A DNA stretch of 53,505 bases from Bacteroidia bacterium (lineage in GTDB: Bacteria; Bacteroidota; Bacteroidia; CAILMK01; JBBDIG01). The DNA lies in NCBI GenBank assembly GCA_040880525.1, contig JBBDIG010000038.1, forward strand, positions 57,575 through 111,079, written 5' to 3'. Shown piece after piece: positions 17,736 through 27,159 of the stretch. The notes beneath the pieces were generated by a model, which was not told the origin of the DNA, did no database searches, and saw nothing but the letters and a program-made list of their open reading frames with translations. The stretch's first letter is position 1; every line of letters starts with the position of its first letter. The translations under genes were made by a program, and so were the position numbers.

Positions 17736-18515
17736 ATGCACCAGCCTTTGGCGTATGTACATCCCCAGGCTAAGATTGCAGAAAATGTAGTCATCGAACC
17801 TTTTGTTACCATCTATAAAGATGTGGAAATTGGTGCAGGAACCTGGATAGGGCCGAACGTAACTATAATGGATGGCGCCCGCATCGGCAGAAACTGCCGC
17901 ATCTTTCCCGGAGCCGTGGTTTCAGCCATCCCGCAGGATCTCAAATTCAAAGGCGAGGAAAGCAAAGTGATCATTGGGAATAACGTTACGATCAGAGAAT
18001 GCGTAACGGTGAACCGGGGAACTGTGGACCGGCATAAAACGCAGATTGGCGACTATTGCCTCCTGATGGCCTATGTACACATTGCGCACGATTGCATTAT
18101 CGGAAAGCATTGTATCCTCGGAAATGCCGTGAATCTGGCCGGCCATATTATTATTGATGATTATGCAATTATCAGCGGCCTTTCGGCTGTGCATCAATTT
18201 GTTAATATTGGCGTCCACGTCATGGTCTCTGGCGGATCACTCGTCCGGAAGGATGTGCCGCCTTACACCAAAGCTGCACGCGAGCCTCTTTCTTATTCGG
18301 GAATAAACTCCATCGGCTTGCGCAGGCGTGGATACTCCCCTGACAAGATCAATGAAATCCAGGAAATATTCCGCTACATATATCTTTCAGGATATAATAC
18401 TACCCAAGCATTGGAGAAGATAGAGGCAGAGATGGCACCTACCAAAGAGCGTGATGAAATAATCAGTTTTATCCGCAAATCAGACCGCGGGATTATGAAA
18501 GGATACCATCCCTGA
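17736..18515 (+). CDS. lpxA: UDP-N-acetylglucosamine acyltransferase LpxA
   Basis: LpxA transfers a 3-hydroxyacyl chain to UDP-GlcNAc, the first step of lipid A synthesis. The 259-residue length is standard. Hexapeptide repeats fill residues 1-185 (IHPQAKIAENVVIEPF-type turns). The catalytic His is in YVHIAHDCIIGKHC near residue 112-116. Family motifs QDLKFKGE and the C-terminal helical domain with GINSIGLRRRGYS are present. The gene lies in the lpxD/lpxC-fabZ/lpxA block with only 3-4 bases on either side, so all are surely one transcript. Confidence 0.97.
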   Translation: MHQPLAYVHPQAKIAENVVIEPFVTIYKDVEIGAGTWIGPNVTIMDGARIGRNCRIFPGAVVSAIPQDLKFKGEESKVIIGNNVTIRECVTVNRGTVDRHKTQIGDYCLLMAYVHIAHDCIIGKHCILGNAVNLAGHIIIDDYAIISGLSAVHQFVNIGVHVMVSGGSLVRKDVPPYTKAAREPLSYSGINSIGLRRRGYSPDKINEIQEIFRYIYLSGYNTTQALEKIEAEMAPTKERDEIISFIRKSDRGIMKGYHP

Positions 18516-18519
18516 AACC

Positions 18520-19176
18520 ATGCAGATCCTGCTGAAAAACATCGGCAAAAAATATCATCGAAACTGGATATTTAAAAGTATCACCGCAGAACTGGCCAGT
18601 GGAAACGGATATGCTGTTCTGGGTTCCAATGGCAGTGGTAAAAGTACTTTGCTCCAGATCATAAGCGGATTCCTTACACCCACAAGTGGAGATATTTTTT
18701 ATCAGGAGAATAACAAGACCATCCAGCCAGATGATTTTTTCCGGTATCTCACGCTCATCACGCCCTACATGGATATTCCGGATGAACTCAGTTTCGCAGA
18801 GATCCTTGATTTCCATTTTCGATTTAAGAAACTGGCCAACGGCATTCATAAAAATAATATTCCCGAAATGGCCAATATGGCGGCACACAAGGATAAAAAG
18901 CTGAAATATTACAGTTCCGGAATGAAACAACGCGTACGGCTAAGCCTGGCTCTTTTTTGTGACAGCGCCATTATTTTGCTGGATGAACCCACCACGCATC
19001 TTGACCAGCAAGGGATAGCCTGGTACCGGGAACTCATCCAGCCTTTGCTCAATGAGCGACTTCTGGTTATTTCCTCGAACCAAGCCGCAGATTATGATTT
19101 TTGCAACCATATTATAAAGGTTGAGGAATTTAAACCCCAACGCAATGAACAAGGCCGCAATGAAAAGCAGCAGTGA
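18520..19176 (+). CDS. ABC transporter ATP-binding protein
   Basis: The 218-residue product is a single nucleotide-binding domain. It has Walker A (VLGSNGSGKSTLL, about residues 33-45), an ABC signature (YSSGMKQRVRLSLALF), Walker B (AIILLDEPTTHLD) and a C-terminal SSNQAADYDFC carrying the degenerate switch region. No permease is encoded next to it, so its membrane partner must lie elsewhere, and its cargo cannot be stated. The position 4 bases after lpxA suggests an envelope-related role (inference). The 3' end overlaps the following miaE in another frame. Confidence 0.88.
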   Translation: MQILLKNIGKKYHRNWIFKSITAELASGNGYAVLGSNGSGKSTLLQIISGFLTPTSGDIFYQENNKTIQPDDFFRYLTLITPYMDIPDELSFAEILDFHFRFKKLANGIHKNNIPEMANMAAHKDKKLKYYSSGMKQRVRLSLALFCDSAIILLDEPTTHLDQQGIAWYRELIQPLLNERLLVISSNQAADYDFCNHIIKVEEFKPQRNEQGRNEKQQ

Positions 19177-19765
19177 TACTTTATCGGTGCTGGGATTGAA
19201 ACTTCCGACCGATCCACGATGGGCAAACCTGGCCGGGCAGCGACTTGTGGACATTCTCACAGACCATGCTTATTGCGAACAGAAAGCTGCTTCAGCCTGC
19301 ATTTCGCTTATCGTACAATATCCGGAGCAGGAATCACTGGTGGAAAAGCTGAGTCCGGTGGTGACGGAAGAATGGGGGCACTTCAGAATGGTACTGAAAG
19401 AGCTCGCTAAAAGGGGCCTGAAACTCGGGCGGCAACGAAAGGATGAATATGTAAATGAACTGATGAAGCTCATCCGAAAGGGGAAGCCAAGACAACAATT
19501 GCTGGATAAACTCCTTGTTTGTGCATTAATTGAAGCAAGGAGCTGTGAGCGTTTTAAGCGACTTTCAGAAGGGATAGATGATGCGGATCTTCAGCATTTC
19601 TATCACGAGTTGATGATTGCCGAGGCCGGACATTATCGCCTGTTTCTGGACCTGTCCAAAACGGTAGTGCCAAAAGAAGAGGCGATGCAACGTTGGCAGG
19701 AGTTCCTCAATATGGAAGCGGAAATTATCCGGAGCATGGAAGTGAGAGGAGACCGGATGCATTAG
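19145..19765 (+). CDS. miaE: tRNA 2-methylthio-N6-isopentenyl-adenosine hydroxylase MiaE
   Basis: MiaE is a ferritin-like di-iron monooxygenase that hydroxylates the ms2i6A37 isopentenyl group of tRNAs. Iron ligands fit the pattern E...ExxH: DHAYCEQKAAS, TEEWGHFRMVL, LIEARSCERF and IAEAGHYRLFL. The length of ~200 residues matches the family. The start is uncertain. TTG 19121, ATG 19145 and ATG 19160 are in frame. The last has AAGG 5 bases upstream, and the conserved region (LGLKLPTDPRW) begins after all three. It overlaps the ABC gene by 17-56 bases, which points to coupled translation. It needs MiaA/MiaB products made elsewhere. Confidence 0.9.
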   Translation: MNKAAMKSSSDTLSVLGLKLPTDPRWANLAGQRLVDILTDHAYCEQKAASACISLIVQYPEQESLVEKLSPVVTEEWGHFRMVLKELAKRGLKLGRQRKDEYVNELMKLIRKGKPRQQLLDKLLVCALIEARSCERFKRLSEGIDDADLQHFYHELMIAEAGHYRLFLDLSKTVVPKEEAMQRWQEFLNMEAEIIRSMEVRGDRMH

Positions 19766-19923
19766 GAAATTTTGATTTAAACTTTTAATTTAACTACAGT
19801 ATGAATAGTATTTATATATCAGATATTTAACCAAAGACAAAGAGTTTTTTCAGCAAGGATTTATTTTACAAGATAAATGAAGTTTTTCGCTGGCAGGATG
19901 CGCCTGGAAGCGCAAAAAGTGGC

Positions 19924-21690
19924 ATGAGCAGTCAAAAATCAATTACAGGTAAAGCTTTCGATTTCACCTTGTTGCGGAGGGTATTTTCCCTGATCTCTCC
20001 GTACAGAGGGCAGTTTGTAGTGGCCGTAATACTCACAGTGGCGCTGGCCGTGATCGGTCCTTCCATTCCCTTTGCCATTCAAAAGACGATTGATAAGCAA
20101 ATCCTCAATCTCGACTTTCGAGGCTTGTGGCAAATGAGTCTGCTGATTTTAGGATTGCTCTTCCTGCAGGCAATCGTGAATTATTTTCAAACCTACCTCA
20201 CCAGTTATTTGGGCCAGAATGCAATACTTCATCTGCGTAGCGGAATATTCAAGCACGTGCTGGGCTTTCGGTCGCGGGTATTTGACCGCACTCCGATCGG
20301 GACGCTCATTACCCGTACCATCAGCGATGTAGAAACCGTAGCCGATGTTTTTGCCCAGGGCCTCATCAACATTATTGGCGATTTGCTTCAATTGCTGGTT
20401 ATTATCGTGATCCTGTTTTTTCTGGATTGGGAACTTACGCTGGTATGCCTGAGCCTGTTCCCATTGCTTTTTTTGAGTTCTTATGTATTTAAAGAAAAAG
20501 TAAAAGCAGCATTTCAGCAGGTACGTACACAGGTTTCACGGCTCAATGCTTTTCTTCAGGAGCATATTACAGGAGTCCAGATCATCCAGGTTTTTGGCCG
20601 TGAAAAGGACGAAATGGAACGGTTTAAACGCATCAATGGAGCACACCGGGATGCTAATATTCGAGGTATCATGGCCTATTCCATATTCTTTCCGGTTATT
20701 GAAATTCTTTCGGCCATCACCATTGCGCTTATCGTGTGGTATGGGAGCGGCCAGGTGCTGGAGGGTGAGCTGACCTTCGGAGTAGTGACGGCATTTATTC
20801 TTTATATCAATATGATGTTCCGCCCTATCCGGCAAATAGCAGATAAGTTCAACACCCTGCAAATGGGAATGGTAGCCTCCGAGCGGATATTCAGGTTGAT
20901 GTCAGTGGAAGATTCTATTCCGGATGAAGGCAAACTGCCGGCACGGGAAATCCGCGGCCAGATCGAATTCAGAAATGTATGGTTTGCATACGAACAAGAG
21001 GATTGGGTGCTGAAGGATGTTTCATTTAAAGTAGAGCCCGGTCAGACGCTGGCAATTGTTGGAGCTACAGGTGCGGGTAAAACCACCATAATTAATCTTA
21101 TAAACCGGCTTTACGAAATACAAAAAGGCAGTATTTGCCTGGATGGAGAAGATATCAGGGATTATCCGCTTGCCTTCCTGCGCAGGGTCACCGGTGTGGT
21201 TCTCCAGGATGTGTTTCTCTTTTCTGATACTATTGAGAATAATATCCGCATCTATAATGATACGATCTCAGAAGAGGAATTAGAACAAGCAGCCCGGCTG
21301 GTAGGCGCGGAGAAATTCATCAACCGGTTGCCCAATGGTTTGCGATACGAAGTGCAGGAGCGGGGAGCAACTTTATCTTCCGGGCAGCGGCAGCTCATCT
21401 CATTTATCCGGGCCATTATCCAGGATCCGCGTGTACTTATTCTGGACGAGGCTACTTCTTCTGTGGATAACGAAACGGAGGAGATGCTGCAACATGCCAT
21501 TCAGGTTTTGCTGAAGGACCGGACCAGTATCGTTATTGCCCACCGGCTCAGTACAATCCAGCATGCCAGTCAGATTATGGTTATGGACAAAGGAAAAATA
21601 GTGGAGGCCGGTACGCATCAGGAACTCCTGACGCTCAACGGCCACTACAAGAAGCTATATCAGTTACAGTTCGCGGAATTAGTGGTGTAG
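19924..21690 (+). CDS. ABC exporter, MsbA / multidrug type (fused permease-ATPase)
   Basis: The 588-residue half-transporter has about six transmembrane helices in residues 20-310. A nucleotide-binding domain follows with Walker A (IVGATGAGKTTIINL), the Q-loop VVLQDVFLF, signature TLSSGQRQLISF, Walker B (VLILDEATSSVD) and the H-loop VIAHRLSTI. It should work as a homodimer or with a second half-transporter. Lipid A flipping (MsbA) is suggested by the nearby lpx genes, but 158 bases separate it from miaE, and multidrug or lipid exporters look alike. The function is therefore left open. Confidence 0.88.
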   Translation: MSSQKSITGKAFDFTLLRRVFSLISPYRGQFVVAVILTVALAVIGPSIPFAIQKTIDKQILNLDFRGLWQMSLLILGLLFLQAIVNYFQTYLTSYLGQNAILHLRSGIFKHVLGFRSRVFDRTPIGTLITRTISDVETVADVFAQGLINIIGDLLQLLVIIVILFFLDWELTLVCLSLFPLLFLSSYVFKEKVKAAFQQVRTQVSRLNAFLQEHITGVQIIQVFGREKDEMERFKRINGAHRDANIRGIMAYSIFFPVIEILSAITIALIVWYGSGQVLEGELTFGVVTAFILYINMMFRPIRQIADKFNTLQMGMVASERIFRLMSVEDSIPDEGKLPAREIRGQIEFRNVWFAYEQEDWVLKDVSFKVEPGQTLAIVGATGAGKTTIINLINRLYEIQKGSICLDGEDIRDYPLAFLRRVTGVVLQDVFLFSDTIENNIRIYNDTISEEELEQAARLVGAEKFINRLPNGLRYEVQERGATLSSGQRQLISFIRAIIQDPRVLILDEATSSVDNETEEMLQHAIQVLLKDRTSIVIAHRLSTIQHASQIMVMDKGKIVEAGTHQELLTLNGHYKKLYQLQFAELVV

Positions 21691-21713
21691 TATTATTAGC
21701 CGGGTGCTCCTGC

Positions 21714-21953
21714 TTAATAAAGCGGAATAGCTACAGGGGCTGTGTGGGCGTGCTGAACGGGTGGTTTTATTTCCTGCCGTTGATTGGAATACAGGTCGTA
21801 GTTAGCCGGGCTTTTTGGGCCGTTGGTTGCACAGCCACTGAGCATTACGATGAATGCAAAGGCGCCAAAAAGTTTAAGCCATTCAACAGGATTTACTGTT
21901 TTAATGTATTCCTGAAAAATTGAAAGGGCGATATGAAATATTGCTGGTTGCAT
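21714..21953 (-). CDS. Small predicted lipoprotein
   Basis: The 79-residue frame contains a hydrophobic stretch followed by a lipobox (LFGAFAFIVMLSGCATN, Cys near residue 46). Then comes a short polar tail rich in Pro, Gln and His. The lipobox sits unusually far from the first ATG, so the true start may be internal. No in-frame ATG or GTG nearer the lipobox gives a full signal peptide, however. It converges with the exporter gene 23 bases away. I do not recognise a family. Confidence 0.5.
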   Translation of the reverse strand: MQPAIFHIALSIFQEYIKTVNPVEWLKLFGAFAFIVMLSGCATNGPKSPANYDLYSNQRQEIKPPVQHAHTAPVAIPLY

Positions 21954-22006
21954 GTTTCGTTACGTTTTTAAGAGTGTATTAATGCTAACAGCCCTGACAG
22001 ATGAAA

Positions 22007-22028
22007 TGTTCAGTAAAAATACTGAACA
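22007..22028. promoter_or_regulatory. Perfect 9-bp inverted repeat (possible operator)
   Basis: TGTTCAGTA and its exact complement are separated by AAAA. The dyad lies 54 bases upstream of the small lipoprotein start (minus) and 193 bases upstream of the DUF4197 gene (plus). The size suits a dimeric repressor site, but no T-tract follows and no regulator gene is adjacent, so the function is open. Confidence 0.4.
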
Positions 22029-22220
22029 AATACGTAAGTGGTGTTTTTTGTTTGGATGATCGATTTCTTACAGGAATTTTATTTCCCCAAAATTGATAAT
22101 AGAACAGAAAAAAGAAACCGGAAAGGTTTTGGATAATTGAAAATACAAGGGGAGCTTTAACCCCTGTTCCTGGAGGCGCTTTGCGTTTAATAGGTACTTA
22201 TCTTTAAATCAGATACAAAT

Positions 22221-22925
22221 ATGAAATACGCCAAATTGATTTTCCTGCCCCTGTTGATGCTGGCCTTGAGCTGTGATAAACTGGAAAACCTGGATCCGGC
22301 ACTGGCAGAACCCAATCTCGATGAAATGGTAACGGCCCTGAAAGAAGCGCTGGAAACAGGAACCGGCAGGGCAGTGGAAGGCCTGAATGAGAAAGACGGA
22401 TATTTTGGAGACGAACTGGTAAAAATACTTTTCCCACCAGAGGCCACTAAAGTCGCAAACACGCTAAGGGATATGGGTGCCGGAGCGTTGGTTGATGATT
22501 TTGTCCTCTCCATGAACCGTGCTGCCGAAGATGCAGTAAGCGAGGCCGCTCCCATTTTTGTTGGTGCCATCACAGACATGACTTTTGATGACGCCAAAGG
22601 AATTTTACTAGGACCGGATGATGCCGCAACCGAATATTTCAAAGGAAAAACCAACCAGCAGTTGTATGATCTTTTTAAACCTAAGATCCAGAATGCGCTG
22701 GATAGAGCCTCAGCTACTAAACATTGGAATGACATTACTTCTACATATAATTCCATTCCTCTTGTAACTCCGGTAAATACAGATTTGCCCGACTATGCTA
22801 CAACTGAGGCACTTGAGGGCCTCTTTCTGAAACTGGAAGGGGAGGAGGCTGAGATCCGGCAGGATCCGGCTGCCCGGACCACAGATGCCATGAAAAAGGT
22901 GTTTGAATGGGCAGAATCTCAGTAA
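22221..22925 (+). CDS. DUF4197 family lipoprotein
   Basis: The 234-residue product has a lipoprotein signal (LIFLPLLMLALSCDK, Cys near residue 18). The body matches the DUF4197 pattern: LKEALETGTGRAVEGLNEKDGYFGDELVKILFPPE, MNRAAEDAVSEAAPIF, FDDAKGILLGPDDAATEYF and YNSIPLV near the C-terminus. The molecular role of this family is not known, and the lipid anchor implies a periplasm-facing location. It converges with the PEBP gene, only 4 bases apart. Confidence 0.88.
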   Translation: MKYAKLIFLPLLMLALSCDKLENLDPALAEPNLDEMVTALKEALETGTGRAVEGLNEKDGYFGDELVKILFPPEATKVANTLRDMGAGALVDDFVLSMNRAAEDAVSEAAPIFVGAITDMTFDDAKGILLGPDDAATEYFKGKTNQQLYDLFKPKIQNALDRASATKHWNDITSTYNSIPLVTPVNTDLPDYATTEALEGLFLKLEGEEAEIRQDPAARTTDAMKKVFEWAESQ

Positions 22926-22929
22926 TCGT

Positions 22930-23430
22930 TTAGTCCCTCTTATAATAAGCGATCAATGATGCGCGTGTTATTTCGTGCTGCATCACGATCTGGTAAACAG
23001 CCTGAGCTAATGGCGTATCCTGGTCCAATTCAGGTTTTTCAGTTTTCAGAGCGTAAACGGTGATAATGTATTTGTGTACAAAATCATCTTCCGGAGGGCA
23101 GGGGCCACCATAGGCATTTTGCCCGGTATCTGCCCGTCCCATAAAAGCACCTTTCGGCAGGAGATCCTTGTCAGGATTCCCGGCTCCGGCCTTCAATTCA
23201 GTAACATTTACGGGAATATTGAAAACCGCCCAATGCCAGAATCCGCTATCCGTTGGGGCATCAGGGTCGTGCATAGTGATAGCGAAACTCTTAGTGCCTT
23301 CCGGTGCATTTTCCCATTGTAGGTGAGGAGAAATATTTCCACCTGAACATCCAAAATTATTCATTACCTGCTCATGCGTAAAAGTACCTCCCAGATCGTT
23401 GCTGCTTAAAGTGAAAGTTTTGTCGCTCAT
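22930..23430 (-). CDS. YbhB/YbcL family (PEBP / Raf kinase inhibitor-like) protein
   Basis: The 166-residue product carries the phosphatidylethanolamine-binding protein fold. Signatures are NFGCSGGNISPHLQWENAPEGTKSFAITMHDPDAP, GFWHWAVFNIP and GPCPPEDDFVHKYIITVYAL, with the DPDAP and GxHRY-like (here FVHKY) ligand-site motifs. No signal peptide is present, so it is cytoplasmic. Bacterial members have no firmly established function. It is divergent from thyA. Confidence 0.93.
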   Translation of the reverse strand: MSDKTFTLSSNDLGGTFTHEQVMNNFGCSGGNISPHLQWENAPEGTKSFAITMHDPDAPTDSGFWHWAVFNIPVNVTELKAGAGNPDKDLLPKGAFMGRADTGQNAYGGPCPPEDDFVHKYIITVYALKTEKPELDQDTPLAQAVYQIVMQHEITRASLIAYYKRD

Positions 23431-23534
23431 CGTTTAAATTTTTTACCTACAACGATGAGGGCATTGACTTGTTTAAGCATTTTTAGAATCAATGAAACGG
23501 TACAAAATCGCCAAGCCCTGTGTTAGCTTCTCCT

Positions 23535-23542
23535 TATTTTTG
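23535..23542 (+). promoter_or_regulatory. Candidate -7 element for thyA-folA (TATTTTTG)
   Basis: This exact TAnnTTTG match lies 26 bases before the thyA ATG. No TTTG is seen at the -33 distance. Confidence 0.4.
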
Positions 23543-23568
23543 CCGGGTCTGATCAAGAAGAAACCTGC

Positions 23569-24363
23569 ATGAAAAATTACCTGAACCTGCTGAGCGAAGT
23601 GATGAACACCGGTATTGAGAAAAATGACCGCACCGGGACCGGTACCCGCAGTGTGTTCGGACGTCAGCTTCGTTTTGACCTTTCTGAAGGGTTTCCATTG
23701 GTTACAACTAAAAAAGTACATCTGAAATCTATTATCTATGAATTGCTCTGGTTCCTTAAAGGGGATACTAATACGGCTTATTTAAAGACGCACAACGTGA
23801 GGATCTGGGACGAATGGGCCAGTGAGTCAGGCGATCTGGGCCCTGTGTATGGCGCTCAGTGGCGGTCGTGGCCGGCTACTGATGGACGTACCATTGACCA
23901 GATTTCCGGAGCAGTCGAAATGATCCGAAATAATCCAGATTCAAGAAGAATTATCGTAAGCGCCTGGAATGTAGGCCAATTGGAGGAGATGGCGCTTGCT
24001 CCCTGCCACTGCCTGTTTCAGTTCTATGTGGCGGAAGGCAGGCTTAGCTGCCAGCTCTACCAAAGAAGCGCTGATCTTTTTCTGGGTGTTCCTTTTAATA
24101 TCGCTTCGTATGCTCTGCTGACAATGATGATGGCGCAGGTGTGCGGCCTGGTGCCAGGCGAGTTCGTTCATACCTTTGGGGATGCCCATATTTATAATAA
24201 CCACTTTCAGCAGGTAAAGGAGCAGTTGCAGCGCGAACCCCGCCCTCTGCCGGAAATGCGAATAAATAGTGATGTGAAAAACATCCTGGAATTCGAATAT
24301 TCGGATTTTGAACTTATCAATTATAATCCACTTCCACGCATTAAAGCTCCGGTGGCAGTCTGA
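23569..24363 (+). CDS. thyA: Thymidylate synthase
   Basis: ThyA methylates dUMP to dTMP using 5,10-methylene-tetrahydrofolate and releases dihydrofolate. The length of 264 residues equals the E. coli enzyme. The catalytic Cys lies in [12 protein letters not shown] (near residue 146). The nucleotide-binding [18 protein letters not shown] and the N-terminal [19 protein letters not shown] are intact, as is the hallmark [12 protein letters not shown]. The gene is 17 bases upstream of folA, which recycles the dihydrofolate it makes. Confidence 0.97.
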   Translation: MKNYLNLLSEVMNTGIEKNDRTGTGTRSVFGRQLRFDLSEGFPLVTTKKVHLKSIIYELLWFLKGDTNTAYLKTHNVRIWDEWASESGDLGPVYGAQWRSWPATDGRTIDQISGAVEMIRNNPDSRRIIVSAWNVGQLEEMALAPCHCLFQFYVAEGRLSCQLYQRSADLFLGVPFNIASYALLTMMMAQVCGLVPGEFVHTFGDAHIYNNHFQQVKEQLQREPRPLPEMRINSDVKNILEFEYSDFELINYNPLPRIKAPVAV

Positions 24364-24380
24364 CCAAATCCAAGTATGCA

Positions 24381-24872
24381 ATGAAAATATCACTGATAGC
24401 AGCCATGAGTACCAACCGGGTCATAGGAAAGGACAATGATCTGGTCTGGCACATGCCCGCAGATCTGAAGTTTTTCAAAAAAACCACGATTGGCCATCAT
24501 ATCCTTATGGGGCGAAAAACCTTCGAATCTTTTGGAAAGGCCTTGCCGGGCCGCACCAATCTGGTACTTACCGGTCAGCGTGATGTTGAGATTCCCGGGG
24601 CTACTGTAGTTCATTCAATGGAAGATGCCATATCCCTGGCCCAGGCAGCCGGAGAGGAGGAGCTTTTTATTGGAGGCGGAGCCAAAGTGTATGAAGAATC
24701 GCTATCCATAGCTGATCGAATTTATCTCACGCTGATCCATCATACTTTTGAAGGACATGCTTTTTTCCCGGTGTTTGATGTGTCGGAATGGAAAGAGGTG
24801 AGCAGAGAGGATCATGCTCCTGATGAGAAAAACCCGTATGCGTATTCTTTTCTGCTGTTAGAGCGGAAATAG
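24381..24872 (+). CDS. folA: Dihydrofolate reductase
   Basis: FolA reduces dihydrofolate to tetrahydrofolate with NADPH. The 163-residue product has the canonical N-terminus (ISLIAAMSTNRVIGKDNDLVWHMPADLKFFKKTT), the MGRKTFESFGKALPGRTNLVLT cofactor segment, and FIGGGAKVYEESL. The active-site acidic residue is the Asp of MPADLKFF. It forms an operon with thyA, the classic pairing. Confidence 0.97.
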   Translation: MKISLIAAMSTNRVIGKDNDLVWHMPADLKFFKKTTIGHHILMGRKTFESFGKALPGRTNLVLTGQRDVEIPGATVVHSMEDAISLAQAAGEEELFIGGGAKVYEESLSIADRIYLTLIHHTFEGHAFFPVFDVSEWKEVSREDHAPDEKNPYAYSFLLLERK

Positions 24873-24879
24873 CGGCTTT

Positions 24880-25575
24880 CTATGACGTTTCATTTTCACT
24901 GTCGCCAAAGGTGAAACCCAGCCGTTTGCCGGTAGAAATGGCCGCATTGCCTGATTCCTTGATTTTTTGAAGCAGTGTAATCTCCTTTATCTTATCGAAA
25001 GGCGGTACGTACAGATCAAAATCCAGGGTATGAAGAATAGCCGTCTCCACAATTTTGTCAATATTTTCCTTTGTGATGAGCTGATTGGCAAAGTCGCCAA
25101 ACAGAAAAGATAACTGCCGCTGCCCCTGGACAAAAAAGTGCCCATCCTTATTAATGAAGATTCGACCTATAAGGTAGCCAAGGTCATGGTAACGGTGGTA
25201 TTTCAGCGAATCCGCCAGGAAGTTGTAGACCATGATCATTCCGCAGTAGGACCTTAGCGGATCCTCCTTCACATAAGCCGAGTTGTGGACAAAATGCTCA
25301 GAAGGAAATGTGAAGACATTAGAATGCATCATAAAATAGAGCATATCCCCTGAAAACTTCAACGAGCTTTCAAACATGCCATGGTCCTGATAGCTGATCT
25401 CTACTGAAGAATCTTTTTTGCTGAGGATCCCTGAAAGCGTTTCGGCATAATGAGCCGAGCATTTTTTCAGTTGCTCAAAGCTTTCCAGCGTTTTCCTGTA
25501 AATAAATTGTTTGGTACCCGCCTTATTCTCCAGTGCGAAAATGATCTTGTTCAGATTATCGTTTGGCTTTTCCAT
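24880..25575 (-). CDS. Conserved protein of unknown function, downstream of proS
   Basis: The 231-residue product is cytoplasmic with mixed alpha/beta character. The first 70 residues look helical and charged (LESFEQLKKCSAHYAETLSGIL). A middle part reads like a small sensor-like domain (SSLKFSGDMLYFMMHSNVFTF ... YHDLGYLIGRIFINKDGHFFVQGQRQLSFLFGDF). The C-terminus ends with KRLGFTFGD. I recognise no catalytic motif. It starts 9 bases after the proS stop and is probably co-transcribed with it. No function should be inferred from that alone. Confidence 0.8.
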   Translation of the reverse strand: MEKPNDNLNKIIFALENKAGTKQFIYRKTLESFEQLKKCSAHYAETLSGILSKKDSSVEISYQDHGMFESSLKFSGDMLYFMMHSNVFTFPSEHFVHNSAYVKEDPLRSYCGMIMVYNFLADSLKYHRYHDLGYLIGRIFINKDGHFFVQGQRQLSFLFGDFANQLITKENIDKIVETAILHTLDFDLYVPPFDKIKEITLLQKIKESGNAAISTGKRLGFTFGDSENETS

Positions 25576-25584
25576 CCATTCATT

Positions 25585-27060
25585 TTAATAAGCTTTGGCA
25601 AATACTACCCGTTGTGCCGAGGGATTTCCGGAGTAGATACAAGTACCTGCTTCTTTGTTTTCATTTAGTGGGATCAGGCGGATCGTGGCTTTGGTTTCCT
25701 GTTTTATCTTTTGTTCCGTTTCAGGAGTTCCATCCCAATGGGCATAAATGAATCCGCCACGTTTCTCGAGCACCTCCCGGAACTCTTCATAAGAATCTAC
25801 TTGATGTGTATTTGCTTCGCGAAAATCCAGCGCTTTCTGGTAAATATTTTTCTGAATCTCTTCAAGTAGCTCAGGGATATGAGAAGATAACGTATCCAGC
25901 TTCACCAGATTCTTTTCGCGGGTATCCCTCCTGGCTACTTCTACCGTACCATTTTGCAAATCGCGCGGCCCAATTGCAAGCCTGACCGGCACGCCTTTTA
26001 CCTCGTATTCGGCAAACTTCCATCCCGGCTTGTGAGTTTCGCGGTTATCAAACTTCACACTGACTCCTTTGCTGCGCAATTCAATGCTAATGCGCTCAGC
26101 TACTTCAGTTATTTGGTCCCGCTCCTCATCCTTTCTGTAAATAGGAACAATCACGACCTGAATAGGAGCGAGTTTTGGCGGAAGGATAAGACCCTCATCA
26201 TCCGAATGAGCCATGATGAGGGCCCCGACCAGGCGGGTAGAAACGCCCCAGGAAGTAGCCCAAACCAGTTCTTCTTTTCCTTCGGAACTGGTAAAGGTGA
26301 CGTCAAACGCCTTGGCAAAATTTTGTCCCAGGAAATGCGAAGTGCCGGCCTGTAAGGCTTTACCATCCTGCATAAGCGCTTCAATGCAATAGGTATCCAC
26401 AGCTCCGGCAAATCGTTCGCTCTCGGTTTTGACGCCCTTGAGCACCGGCATCGCCATAAATTCTTCGGCAAACGAAGCGTAGACATCCAGCATTGTTAGT
26501 GTTTCTTTCAAGGCCTCATCTTTTGTTGCATGAGCAGTATGGCCTTCCTGCCAGAGGAATTCAGCGGTACGAAGGAAAAGCCGGGTGCGCATCTCCCATC
26601 GCACTACGTTCGCCCATTGATTGATCAGGATGGGAAGATCCCGGTAGCTCTGGATCCAGTTTTTATATGTGTTCCATATAATTGTTTCAGAAGTAGGTCG
26701 CACGATCAGTTCTTCTTCCAGCTTAGAATCCGGATCAACCACAACCTCTTTCGTATCAGGATCATTCTTTAGTCTGTAATGGGTAACAACAGCACATTCT
26801 TTAGCAAAACCTTCAATATGTGCTGCTTCCTTACTCAGGAAAGATTTCGGAATAAAGAGTGGAAAGTAGGCGTTTTCATGCCCGGTTTCCTTAAACCGTT
26901 TATCGAGTTCCTGCTGCATTTTTTCCCAGATGGAGTATCCGTAAGGTTTAATGACCATGCATCCTTTTACAGCGGAATGTTCGGCCATTCCGGCTACCTT
27001 TACAATGTCATTGTACCACAAGGAGTAATTCTTATTTTTAGCCGTAATTTTTTCTGCCAT
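25585..27060 (-). CDS. proS: Prolyl-tRNA synthetase (archaeal/eukaryotic-type, class 3)
   Basis: This enzyme charges tRNA-Pro. The 491-residue product lacks the long editing insertion of bacterial-type ProRS and matches the shorter archaeal-like form used by Bacteroidota. Class II motifs are visible: [22 protein letters not shown] (motif 1), [26 protein letters not shown] (motif 2, R-x-x-E type) and [27 protein letters not shown] (motif 3). The anticodon-binding domain and a C-terminal zinc-like domain ending in a conserved Tyr (VVFAKAY) follow. A TAccTTTG -7 element lies 48 bases upstream. Confidence 0.96.
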   Translation of the reverse strand: MAEKITAKNKNYSLWYNDIVKVAGMAEHSAVKGCMVIKPYGYSIWEKMQQELDKRFKETGHENAYFPLFIPKSFLSKEAAHIEGFAKECAVVTHYRLKNDPDTKEVVVDPDSKLEEELIVRPTSETIIWNTYKNWIQSYRDLPILINQWANVVRWEMRTRLFLRTAEFLWQEGHTAHATKDEALKETLTMLDVYASFAEEFMAMPVLKGVKTESERFAGAVDTYCIEALMQDGKALQAGTSHFLGQNFAKAFDVTFTSSEGKEELVWATSWGVSTRLVGALIMAHSDDEGLILPPKLAPIQVVIVPIYRKDEERDQITEVAERISIELRSKGVSVKFDNRETHKPGWKFAEYEVKGVPVRLAIGPRDLQNGTVEVARRDTREKNLVKLDTLSSHIPELLEEIQKNIYQKALDFREANTHQVDSYEEFREVLEKRGGFIYAHWDGTPETEQKIKQETKATIRLIPLNENKEAGTCIYSGNPSAQRVVFAKAY

Positions 27061-27107
27061 TGCCTGTGTCTATTACGTTGGAATAACTTTTGCGATTTGG
27101 GTCGGGA

Positions 27108-27115
27108 CAAAGGTA
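27108..27115 (-). promoter_or_regulatory. Candidate -7 element for proS (TACCTTTG)
   Basis: This exact TAnnTTTG match on the minus strand is followed by the G/C-rich TCCCGAC often seen at Bacteroidota start sites. No TTTG stands at the -33 distance. Confidence 0.5.
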
Positions 27116-27159
27116 AAGATTAAACAATCTGCATTCTTTTACACTTAAATTTTACAGTT

